Origin: a virus
DNA: 29,742 nt
Strand: one strand, 5' to 3'
Virus record (IMG/VR): IMGVR_UViG_3300032046_000151
Coordinates: 1 to 29,742 of that record
Shown here: one piece after another, positions 22,576 to 29,742 of the stretch
How positions within the stretch are numbered: position 1 is the stretch's first letter
Layout: every line of letters starts with the position of its first letter
Translations under genes and position numbers: made by a program
Notes under the pieces: model-generated
Told to the model about the DNA's origin: nothing
Seen by the model: only the letters and a program-made list of their open reading frames with translations
The model's database searches: none

Positions 22576-23532
22576 ATGAAAAACATATTCAAGGAAGAAG
22601 AAACCGAGCAACCAGCAAATAACCAAACCGTCATCAAATTCACTCCTATTCTGGATTCTCTTGAGAAACTCCAAAAGATTGCCGAAAGCCCGAAAGAAGT
22701 AAGCAATTTTGATGAAATAAAATTGCATTTACGCACCGAACTCAAGATTCTTTACGATAACCTCAAGAATATGTTCAGTGACCTGAAGATACCCGATTCC
22801 TTTAAGATAGAAGGGATTCCCAAAATTCAGGTAGTGCAACTTCAAAATCTTTTGGAATCAATCAATGACTTGCGGATTGCTTTGGCGCAGATTGACTTTA
22901 AGCCTGAGATTAAAGTTTCTCACGAGGTAATCCACGAGCATCCCGATATAAATATACCACCCATAAAAATACCTGAAATAAAAATTCCCAAGATAGAAGT
23001 TCCAAAGGCAGAAGTAACGATCAACAATGATATGGACTTGGATGATTTATTGGATGCCTTGAAACCTTTGAGATTGCTTTCTGATAAGGCCGGTAAACCT
23101 CTTTCTGTAAGATTATCTGATGGCGAAAGATTTATCAAAGCATTAACCGATATAGTCGGCAAACAGGAAAAGTGGGTTACGGCTTTCTCGGCAAGTAAAG
23201 GAATGGATGAAGGAGAATACGAAAATAAGGCAGAAAAAGTTTTTATCCCTAATAAAATAATTGATGGCAGGAAAACAGTAACAACTGCGGGAATAGCAGA
23301 ACAATTAACAGAAACGAGTTCAAAATGTAAATTTGTTATTCTGGTGGGCGAAACTGACAATTTTAATCCTGTTACTGTTGGCAATAGCACAGTAGTCGGC
23401 GCGGAAGCAACTAGGCGCGGTATTCCCATATATGCGGCACAACAAGTCAAAATAGAAATAAATGACCCAAGCAAATTATATTTGGATTGTATTACAGATG
23501 GAGAAGGGATTACCTATGCGGTATTTGCGTAA
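22576..23532 (+). CDS. Tail-tip-like protein with IxIPx repeat rod
   Basis: This 318-aa protein starts at ATG 22576 with AGAAGA upstream. Residues 20-115 are helical. Residues 126-147 form a short rod of repeated proline strands (INIPPIKIPEIKIPKIEVPK), which may be a trimeric beta segment. The last 90 residues (VTTAGIAEQLTETSSKCK, later GIPIYAAQQVKIEINDP and DGEGITYAVF) match a beta-sandwich common in phage virion proteins. It is probably a tail-tip or decoration protein. It overlaps the next gene by 17 bp. Confidence 0.65.
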   Translation: MKNIFKEEETEQPANNQTVIKFTPILDSLEKLQKIAESPKEVSNFDEIKLHLRTELKILYDNLKNMFSDLKIPDSFKIEGIPKIQVVQLQNLLESINDLRIALAQIDFKPEIKVSHEVIHEHPDINIPPIKIPEIKIPKIEVPKAEVTINNDMDLDDLLDALKPLRLLSDKAGKPLSVRLSDGERFIKALTDIVGKQEKWVTAFSASKGMDEGEYENKAEKVFIPNKIIDGRKTVTTAGIAEQLTETSSKCKFVILVGETDNFNPVTVGNSTVVGAEATRRGIPIYAAQQVKIEINDPSKLYLDCITDGEGITYAVFA

Positions 23533-26500
23533 GAAATTTTTTGTAGTATTGATTTTATTATTTATTTGTAATATGACTTTTGCTCAAAATTTTCCTCCTT
23601 TAATAGTAGAGGAAGAAGATGGCTCCCCAACTGGAGTTACTACTAAAATAAAAGTTAGTAATTCTACTCTTTCTCGTTTAGGAACAGTAGCGACCATAAC
23701 TATTCCAAATATTCCTATCTTGGCGAAAGACGTCAATACTGATACTTCCAACTTTAATGGTTCTTTATCTTCTGCTGATACTGATGTACAAAAAGCATTA
23801 GACACTTTAGATAATATGTCTGTAACTGACCTCCGTTACCTCAAACTCGATACCTCCAATGACCCATTAACAGGCGACCTTACAATAAATGCTAAACTCG
23901 GCATCCTTGAAACTGGTTTAACTCCTACCAAATATACCTACTTTCAGGGTGGAGACCAAACAATAGATTTGACTTATACTTTGCCTACTGCTTATCCTGC
24001 CGAAGATTATATGCCCTTACTTTCCACTACCGCTGGCGTATGGTCTTGGGGTGGTAATCTTAATTTTGGCGCTTATTATGCACAATTCTCCGAAATTTCC
24101 ACTCCTTCTACACCCGCCGCTAACAATATCCGACTCTATACCAAAGATGATGGTGCAGGAACTTCAAGGATTTATATCTTAGATGATGCTGGAATTGAAA
24201 CCGACCTTACGGGAGGTGGCGGGGGAGCGACGACCTTGTCTGCTTTAAATGATGTTGATGATGCTTTGGCTTATACCTCTGGACACGTCTTAAGAGCAGA
24301 CGGTTCTCAATTTACCAATGCCCAACTTGCCCACTCGGACTTATCAGGGATTGGCACTAACACCCACTCGGTAATAGACACCCATCTTGCATCAACCTCT
24401 AATCCCCACTCTGTAACCGCAGCACAAGTTTCGGCAGTTGCCTTAATAGGTGATGAGACAATCGCAGGAATAAAGACTTTTTCTTCTTTTCCGATACTGC
24501 CGAGTTCAGCACCTACCGCAGACTATCAAGCTGTCCACAAGACTTATGTTGATGCTTTTTCTCAAGGATTAGAGGTTAAATTAGCTTGCAGGGTGGCAAC
24601 GACAACAGCAGGAACTTTGGCGACTGATTTTGAAAATGGGGATACGATTGACGGGATAGTTTTAGCGACTGGAGACAGAATTTTAATCAAAGACCAAGCC
24701 GATGCTACCACCAACGGAATTTATACTGTCAACGCTTCAGGGGCACCGACAAGGGCGACTGATTATAACGTCTCATCAAAAGTTCAGGAAGGCACTTATA
24801 CCTTTATCACCGAAGGAACGGCTAATGGCGGTTATCAGTTTGTTCAAATAACCAAAGACCCAGTCCTCAATACTAATGATTTGGTTTTTACTTATTTGAA
24901 TAAAACAACTACTTATACTGCTTCTTTGGGAGTAGAATTGGTCGGGGCTGATTTCAGGGCTGATTTATTGGCAACTGGGGCTTTAGGTCTTACAGGCAAT
25001 GAATTAAAAGTTAATGTTGATGCTTCTTCAATCGAAATATCCACCAATGCTCTACAAGTTAAGGCACTCGGAATTACCAACGCAATGCTGGCTGGGTCTA
25101 TTACTGACGCCAAGTTAAGTCAGATAACTACCGCAAGTAAGGTTTCTGGGACAGCTTTTACTGGATTAGCAAGCATCCCTGTTGGGGCTGGTATTATTCC
25201 TATCGCTAATTTGGCTTCAGGAACTCCTGATGGGACTAAATATATCCGAGACGACGGCACTTTAGTTACTCCAAGTGGCGGTGGTTCATCTTCTTCTACC
25301 ATCTATATGCCTTTACACTGGATTGAGATGTCTTCAGTAGCCATAAATGGAGGTATCTGGACAAATCTACCAGCGGCGGAAACCGTCTTTATGGGAAGCA
25401 CCACTAAAGGCATTAGAAAGTTTGACGCTACTTTAGCTACTCAATATAGAATCGTCGTTTGGCAAACTGTGGCAGGATATGCTGGTTCAGACATAAGATT
25501 ACAATACTCTCTTGATGGTTCAACTAATTGGACTAATGCCGATGCCGCAGGAACAGAACTTGATGTTGGCACAGGGACAGGACTGAAAGCAACTGCCTTA
25601 TTAGATTTAGTGGCAGGAGCAAAAGGATATTATTGGTTCAGATTACTCGGAAAACAGGGCAACGGAACAATCGACCCTGCTTGGTCGGAGGTCAAGGTTG
25701 AGTTCAAAGTCCCAGGCGGAGACGCTTTGACTTTTACTTTACCCTTAGATTTAACCAGCACAATAGTTTCCCTAAAAGGATTAACAGGTTTCGGCACGGC
25801 AGGACAAGTTATCAAAACCAATGCCACTGTAGATGGTTTGGAATGGGGAGATGCTGGCGGAGGCGTTTCTGCTCACTCGCAATTAACCCAGTTAGATTAT
25901 GCTTCAGCAGGACATACTGGCTTTCAACCAGCGGGGAACTATCAACCATTAGACGCCACCCTTACTTCTATCGCTCTACTCGGCACTGCTGCTGATAAGA
26001 TGCTTTATACCACAGGAATAGATACTTGGGCAGAAGCAAGTATAACTGCCGCAGGTAGGGCTTTAATAGATGATGCCAACGCTGCCGCTCAAATAGCTAC
26101 TTTAGGTTTAGACGCCGACTTGGCTACCTTTAGTTTACCCGCCTCAACCACCATTACCGCCGCCGCCGCCACAATTCTTGACGATGCCACAGTCGGAGCA
26201 ATCAGAACTACTTTAGGCGTGGGAACAGGAGATAGTCCGACTTTTACAGATTTGACTCTAACTGATGTATCTCCATTAGTTAATTACCACGAAACTTCCA
26301 CTGGTGATTATAGAACAGGTGTTGATGCAAATATCTTTTTAATTGACTATGATGAGGGAGCAGACGGGGGAGGAGATTTCTCGCCATATACAAGGATGCA
26401 GATTGTAGGAGGAGCAGACAGTATGACGATTAGGCCAGCCGTGGACGGAGAACTTGCTATAGGGGACTCTACTCAACCCATAGGAAATATTTGTATGGAC

Positions 26501-27976
26501 TCCGGCAAAGCTATAGGAACTGATGATGACACGGATTTAATAACATTGACCGCTGATACTGTTACAGTGGCAGGAACGGTTGCCGCTACTACCCTCACAG
26601 AAGGTGGTAATGCGGTATATAGCTCTATTGAAGTCCCTGGTGGGGAACTTGGTGGAACTTGGGCTTCACCTACAATAGACGATAGTGTTACTGTTACAGG
26701 TTGGAGTTTAGGCGCATCTTCGGCAGGGACATCGCTTACATCTCCTATTTTTGCTTCTAATAATGCCGACCCTGCTGATGCAGGAATAGTAAGATTAGGC
26801 AACGCAGAGAATATAGCTTGGGAAGCAAGTCCAACTGGGACAGATATGACTTTGGGTGTAGATGCAACAGAAGTGCTTGTATATAGCGGCGATATGCAAT
26901 TATCTGGTGGGGATTTAATAGGAACTACAGATGGTAGTTTGAAATTGCACGCAGATACAGATATTATATTTGAATTGGACGACGATAGCGACGGAACAGA
27001 AACATTTCAAGTATTAGACGGAGCTTCTACGGAAGTATTCAGCATTGCTGAAAGTGGCAATGTGCAAATGGACGGCGACTTATCCGTTGACGGTGCGGAT
27101 ATAGGGTTAGCCGCAGACACAGACCTTATAGGACTTGCGGCGAATACAGTTACTATACGAGGCACGCTTGTAGCCAATACAGCACTTAACCCTGATGCCA
27201 ATGACGGAGCGGTTCTTGGTGCGGCAGGAACGGCTTGGTCTGATTTATTCTTGGCGGAAGGCGGAGTGATAAATTGGGATAGCAGTGATGCCACATTGAC
27301 CCAAGTAGCAAATATGGTGACTTTAGCAGGTGCAGATTTAACTGTCCCGAACATAACAGTCTCAACCGCCATAACAATCGGAGCGACGGCTATAACTTCC
27401 ACTGCCGCAGAGTTAAATATTTTAGACGGGGTTACATCTACGGCAGCAGAATTAAACCTCGTTGACGGCTCGGTGGCGGGAACTATAGTAAATAGTAAAG
27501 CAGTTATTTATTCTGCAGCAGGGGATATCGCCGCTACCTCAATTACTTTGGGGGAAGGTGGAATTTTATTAGACGCTGCTATTTCTGCTGATGGAAAATA
27601 TTCAGGTATTACTGAAGCAGGGACAGCTGGGACGACTTTAGCCTTTGGGGATTTGGTTTTTCTTGCTCAAATAGATAGCCGGTGGGAATTAGCCGACGCT
27701 AATGCGGCGGGTTCTGCCAGAAAATTGGGCATCTGCATTCTGGCGGCTGCGGCAGACGGTAGCGCTACAACTATTCTTTTGTGGGGTAAAGTTAATGCAA
27801 CTACTGCCTTCCCTACTTTGACAGCAGGGACACCATATTATATTAGTGAAACGGCTGGCGATATTACTGGAACTCAACCTACCACCACAGATGCTTATAT
27901 AAGAATTGTGGGTTTTGGCAATTCTGGGGATGAATTATTTTTCTGTCCAAGTCCAGATTACATAACTCACACTTAA
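23516..27976 (+). CDS. Giant fibre-like protein with Sec signal peptide
   Basis: This 1486-aa protein starts at ATG 23516, seven bases after GAGAAGGGA and inside the end of the previous gene. Residues 1-24 form a classical Sec signal: MRYLRKK, a hydrophobic core FFVVLILLFIC, and a likely cut after TFA. The rest is fibre-like and low in cysteine. DETIAGIKTFSSFPILPSSA and TYVDAFSQGLEVK are typical tail-fibre linkers. Repeats containing ADTVTVAGTV, AANTVTIRGTL and two TSTAAELN units form the shaft, and a distinct C-terminal domain starts near 1380. A signal peptide on a fibre is unusual, because virion proteins normally assemble in the cytoplasm. It may be a secreted or cell-surface adhesin, or a fibre matured in the periplasm. 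Confidence 0.8.
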   Translation: MRYLRKKFFVVLILLFICNMTFAQNFPPLIVEEEDGSPTGVTTKIKVSNSTLSRLGTVATITIPNIPILAKDVNTDTSNFNGSLSSADTDVQKALDTLDNMSVTDLRYLKLDTSNDPLTGDLTINAKLGILETGLTPTKYTYFQGGDQTIDLTYTLPTAYPAEDYMPLLSTTAGVWSWGGNLNFGAYYAQFSEISTPSTPAANNIRLYTKDDGAGTSRIYILDDAGIETDLTGGGGGATTLSALNDVDDALAYTSGHVLRADGSQFTNAQLAHSDLSGIGTNTHSVIDTHLASTSNPHSVTAAQVSAVALIGDETIAGIKTFSSFPILPSSAPTADYQAVHKTYVDAFSQGLEVKLACRVATTTAGTLATDFENGDTIDGIVLATGDRILIKDQADATTNGIYTVNASGAPTRATDYNVSSKVQEGTYTFITEGTANGGYQFVQITKDPVLNTNDLVFTYLNKTTTYTASLGVELVGADFRADLLATGALGLTGNELKVNVDASSIEISTNALQVKALGITNAMLAGSITDAKLSQITTASKVSGTAFTGLASIPVGAGIIPIANLASGTPDGTKYIRDDGTLVTPSGGGSSSSTIYMPLHWIEMSSVAINGGIWTNLPAAETVFMGSTTKGIRKFDATLATQYRIVVWQTVAGYAGSDIRLQYSLDGSTNWTNADAAGTELDVGTGTGLKATALLDLVAGAKGYYWFRLLGKQGNGTIDPAWSEVKVEFKVPGGDALTFTLPLDLTSTIVSLKGLTGFGTAGQVIKTNATVDGLEWGDAGGGVSAHSQLTQLDYASAGHTGFQPAGNYQPLDATLTSIALLGTAADKMLYTTGIDTWAEASITAAGRALIDDANAAAQIATLGLDADLATFSLPASTTITAAAATILDDATVGAIRTTLGVGTGDSPTFTDLTLTDVSPLVNYHETSTGDYRTGVDANIFLIDYDEGADGGGDFSPYTRMQIVGGADSMTIRPAVDGELAIGDSTQPIGNICMDSGKAIGTDDDTDLITLTADTVTVAGTVAATTLTEGGNAVYSSIEVPGGELGGTWASPTIDDSVTVTGWSLGASSAGTSLTSPIFASNNADPADAGIVRLGNAENIAWEASPTGTDMTLGVDATEVLVYSGDMQLSGGDLIGTTDGSLKLHADTDIIFELDDDSDGTETFQVLDGASTEVFSIAESGNVQMDGDLSVDGADIGLAADTDLIGLAANTVTIRGTLVANTALNPDANDGAVLGAAGTAWSDLFLAEGGVINWDSSDATLTQVANMVTLAGADLTVPNITVSTAITIGATAITSTAAELNILDGVTSTAAELNLVDGSVAGTIVNSKAVIYSAAGDIAATSITLGEGGILLDAAISADGKYSGITEAGTAGTTLAFGDLVFLAQIDSRWELADANAAGSARKLGICILAAAADGSATTILLWGKVNATTAFPTLTAGTPYYISETAGDITGTQPTTTDAYIRIVGFGNSGDELFFCPSPDYITHT

Positions 27977-27977
27977 A

Positions 27978-28628
27978 ATGAGAAGACCATTTATTTTACT
28001 TTTAATTCTTTTTATTACATCAACAAATTGCTTTGCGGCAGTTACCTCGTCTTTATTTCCGAACGCCGATGCTGCACCTAATGAATGGGATTTGACTGGA
28101 GGAGACGGAACAAATCATTACACGCCTGTAGATGAGACACCTGCGAGCGATGCGGATTATTTAGCGACAACCACTACGCTTTATGACGAAGAATTTGACT
28201 ACCCGACAGAAACGCTTACAGGACTTATTGCGATAACTTCTGTTACTGTGTATGTCAGAGTATATGGGGTACATACTGCACCTGGTGGTAGTCCAGCAGA
28301 CCCAGAGATAGGTATCAACATCTATATGGGGAGTGCTTGGCAGACTCAACAAACACGCACTGTTACAGGTAGTATTTGGATAGATGAAACTTTTACTTTT
28401 GATGGAACCTGGACACAGGCGGATTTAGATGCTATCCAGACAAGATGTAGACGAACTTCTGGTAATGCTCCTAATGGTGGCGGAGTATTAAGATTTTCAC
28501 AGATTTACGTGATAGCGACTTATACAGTATCGGGTATCAAAACTATTGATGGATTAGCGAAGGCATCTGTTAAAACTTGGAATGGGCTTGCTATAGCTTC
28601 AGTTAAGACAATCAATGGACTTCAATAA
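27978..28628 (+). CDS. Second secreted fibre-like protein with C-terminal repeats
   Basis: This 216-aa protein starts at ATG 27978, one base after the previous stop. Residues 1-20 are a Sec signal (MRRPFILLLILFIT, likely cut after CFA). The middle is a beta-sandwich (LIAITSVTVYVRVYGVH, then GGGVLRFSQIYVIATY) resembling a virion surface domain. The C-terminus has three 11-residue repeats: IKTIDGLAKAS, VKTWNGLAIAS and VKTINGLQ. It shares export and context with the giant protein before it, and the two may form one secreted complex. The function is unknown. Confidence 0.72.
   Translation: MRRPFILLLILFITSTNCFAAVTSSLFPNADAAPNEWDLTGGDGTNHYTPVDETPASDADYLATTTTLYDEEFDYPTETLTGLIAITSVTVYVRVYGVHTAPGGSPADPEIGINIYMGSAWQTQQTRTVTGSIWIDETFTFDGTWTQADLDAIQTRCRRTSGNAPNGGGVLRFSQIYVIATYTVSGIKTIDGLAKASVKTWNGLAIASVKTINGLQ
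28536..28625 (+). repeat. 33-bp coding repeats, 11-aa period
   Basis: Three tandem units encode (I/V)KT(I/W)(D/N)GLAxAS, the last truncated as VKTINGLQ. They form the extreme C-terminus of the secreted protein. The DNA copies are diverged, so they are protein-level repeats rather than a recent duplication. Confidence 0.75.
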
Positions 28629-28637
28629 GGAGGAATT

Positions 28638-28820
28638 ATGACGATAGAAGAAATCCAGAAAGAAATTGAAAGAGTATTGCCTATTTGTGAGAAGTATAAC
28701 AATTATCTTAATGCCTTACAGAAAGAATTGGCTTTACTAAATGAACCAGCAAAGACGCTTGAGGAGTTAAAGGTGGATGCGGATGCTTTGCTAATGGCAG
28801 AGGAGAAACCGTTACGATAG
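28638..28820 (+). CDS. 60-aa coiled-coil protein
   Basis: ATG 28638 follows AAGGAGGA. The product is an acidic helix, probably a coiled coil (IEEIQKEIERVLPICEKYNN), with a short disordered tail. The function is unknown. It opens the cluster of small proteins that may include lysis functions. Confidence 0.65.
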   Translation: MTIEEIQKEIERVLPICEKYNNYLNALQKELALLNEPAKTLEELKVDADALLMAEEKPLR

Positions 28821-28945
28821 ATAAGATTTTGAAATTCAGTATATTCTTGGCGCTTTGTTTTATGGCAATAGTATTATCAAGATTGTGCTCACTAATTGAA
28901 AGAAACTTGCCCTTGATAATAAGTTTAATCAAACAACATTGCTAA
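28817..28945 (+). CDS. Small membrane protein with AUA or TTG start
   Basis: This frame has no ATG before its membrane helix. From the AUA at 28817 it would read (M)DKILKFSIFLALCFMAIVLS..., 42 aa, with AGGAGA at 28801-28806 ten bases upstream and an ATAG overlap with the previous stop. From TTG 28829 it would be 38 aa with no ribosome site. One transmembrane helix is followed by a second weakly hydrophobic stretch. It lies between other small membrane genes and could be a lysis accessory. The start codon is uncertain. Confidence 0.45.
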   Translation: MDKILKFSIFLALCFMAIVLSRLCSLIERNLPLIISLIKQHC

Positions 28946-28956
28946 AGAGGAAAAAG

Positions 28957-29133
28957 ATGAATAAGGATATGTTTCGTGGTTTAATAATCGGCATATTGAT
29001 TACTGGTATACTTATAGGTGGGGGGATTTATCTTTACAACTTAGGACAAAGGGTAAGAGGACTGGAAAATTTTGTCAATCAGATAATCATAAATTCAAGG
29101 CAACAACAGATAAGACCAGAACCAGTTAAATAA
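28957..29133 (+). CDS. 58-aa single-span membrane protein
   Basis: ATG 28957 was chosen because AGAGGA at 28946-28951 stands five bases upstream. Residues 7-30 form one transmembrane helix (FRGLIIGILITGILIGGGIY), followed by a charged tail. It could be a holin-associated or spanin-like protein. It has no lipobox cysteine. Confidence 0.65.
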   Translation: MNKDMFRGLIIGILITGILIGGGIYLYNLGQRVRGLENFVNQIIINSRQQQIRPEPVK

Positions 29134-29143
29134 AGGAGTTATT

Positions 29144-29419
29144 ATGGACATCTGCGAGCAACATCAGCAGTTATTCAGCGATATTCAGGTAATCAAGGAA
29201 AAGGTTACGAATGTGGACAGAAGGGTAAATGGGTCTATTGACGCCATAGAGAAACATATCAAGGATGGCAAGACTTGGCGGGCAATAATCGCAAGCACGG
29301 CATTGGCAATAATCCTCAATGTAGTAGCATTTTCTTATATGTATGGGAAACTTTGCCAGAAGACGGATACTGTTGTTTATGCAATTGAGGAATTAAAGGA
29401 ATTGCATCCGAGGAAATGA
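29144..29419 (+). CDS. Holin candidate, XhlA-like layout
   Basis: This 91-aa protein starts at ATG 29144 with AAAGGAG upstream. Residues 1-45 are an amphipathic helix (SDIQVIKEKVTNVDRRVNGS), then a transmembrane segment at about 47-70 (WRAIIASTALAIILNVVAFS), then a charged tail. A cytoplasmic coiled coil followed by one membrane helix is the plan of XhlA-type holin-associated proteins. No endolysin is visible in the window, so the lysis role is inferred. Confidence 0.55.
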   Translation: MDICEQHQQLFSDIQVIKEKVTNVDRRVNGSIDAIEKHIKDGKTWRAIIASTALAIILNVVAFSYMYGKLCQKTDTVVYAIEELKELHPRK

Positions 29420-29610
29420 TGGAAAATAATATTCCGATATATATAAAATGCCAAAATTGCCTTGTTCAACAGATGATTAAGAGCAGAGCATTTGAGATTT
29501 ATGAATATCGGCAGGAATATAATGTTGCGGGTTTTGAATTAGGAGATTGGCTTGATGCAGAGAGAGAAGTATTAGAAAAAATAAATGGCGGTTATCGGAG
29601 CTTGATTTGA
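29416..29610 (+). CDS. Small DUF2934-like protein
   Basis: This 64-aa protein starts at ATG 29416, overlapping the previous stop (ATGA); an ATG at 29419 is equally possible. The segment SRAFEIYEYRQEYNV followed by GDWLDAEREVLEKI resembles the DUF2934 pattern (RAxEIYxxR... DWLxAExEL). CQNC lies at residues 12-15. The function is unknown. Confidence 0.6.
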   Translation: MMENNIPIYIKCQNCLVQQMIKSRAFEIYEYRQEYNVAGFELGDWLDAEREVLEKINGGYRSLI

Positions 29611-29742
29611 TGAAAAATAAAGAAATAGATAATATTATCCACGATAATATAATCCCTTTGCAACAGAAATTCATAAGTTATGCCGATTTATTCCTTAATC
29701 CTGGCTTTAGGCCAGATTATAGTAAGGCGTGCAAACAACTGG
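29610..29742 (+). CDS. Truncated HTH-like protein at window edge
   Basis: ATG 29610 overlaps the previous stop (TGATG), and the frame runs off the window after 44 codons. The sequence LQQKFISYADLFLNPGFRPD followed by YSKACKQL resembles the opening of homeodomain-like small-terminase or transposase-type HTH proteins, which continue as a lineage-specific HTH. The missing part prevents a firm call. Confidence 0.5.
   Translation, partial: MKNKEIDNIIHDNIIPLQQKFISYADLFLNPGFRPDYSKACKQL

Noticed and set aside
22920-23474. Minus-strand frame of 184 codons
   Set aside because: It lies opposite a well-supported tail gene, lacks a ribosome site, and has Ser/Ile/Leu-rich composition typical of an antisense shadow.
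27007-27402. Minus-strand frame of 131 codons inside the giant fibre gene
   Set aside because: Low-complexity Ala/Val/Ser composition mirrors the fibre repeats on the other strand, and there is no ribosome site.
1-29742. Circular or terminally redundant genome
   Set aside because: The first and last bases do not overlap, and joining the ends stops the truncated gene within two codons, so there is no support for a circular molecule.
1-29742. tRNA genes, CRISPR arrays or insertion sequences
   Set aside because: No cloverleaf-like segment, regularly spaced repeat array or transposase was seen; nearly every base is in a supported gene.

Overview
The window is a late-gene segment of a tailed bacteriophage, probably short-tailed. 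It uses the standard bacterial code, Shine-Dalgarno motifs are strong and frequent (AGGAGG, GGAGG), and genes are packed with ATGA, TGATG or TAATG overlaps. All genes but one small one are on the + strand. The capsid protein looks like the SU10/DUF5309 family, the portal like the P22 type, and an adaptor, a propeller-like tail protein and internal virion proteins follow. No replication genes, integrase, tRNA, CRISPR array or convincing endolysin are present, so this is probably part of a larger genome. The host cannot be named. Two Sec signal peptides on fibre-like proteins would suit a host with an outer membrane, but that is inference from uncultured-type sequence.

Layout. 1-240: one small unknown gene. 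240-2520: a promoter-like site, an HNH endonuclease gene, terminase small subunit (terS) and terminase large subunit (terL). The HNH gene sits inside the 5' end of terS, and a 16-bp sequence is directly repeated on either side of it. 2530-6980: portal, a small protein, a charged probable scaffold, the major capsid protein and a strong intrinsic terminator. 7000-13523: an accessory cassette of overlapping genes. It holds a SAM methyltransferase, two unknown proteins, a GT2 glycosyltransferase, a sugar dehydrogenase/acetyltransferase fusion, a WbqC-family protein, a nucleotidyltransferase-like/kinase-like fusion, a GT4 glycosyltransferase and at least four very small ORFs. 13525-18725: head-tail adaptor, a large LamG-containing tail protein and two fibre-like proteins. 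18718-22423: a GNAT-like protein and three probable internal (ejected) virion proteins, with two hairpins between the second and third. 22392-22511: the only minus-strand gene, a 39-aa membrane protein. 22541-28628: three tail or fibre-like proteins, the last two with signal peptides. 28638-29742: small coiled-coil and membrane proteins including a holin candidate, a DUF2934-like protein, and a truncated gene running off the end.

How it fits together. TerS and TerL feed DNA through the portal into a scaffolded capsid. The adaptor and propeller protein close the head and build the tail, the internal proteins probably form the ejection conduit, and the fibres bind the host. The sugar cassette lies behind the capsid terminator and could decorate the virion or alter host surface polysaccharide. 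The most notable observations are the HNH insertion that separates terS from its start codon, the secreted fibre-like proteins, the sugar cassette with two domain fusions, the lone minus-strand membrane protein, and genes whose best start appears to be AUC or AUA.
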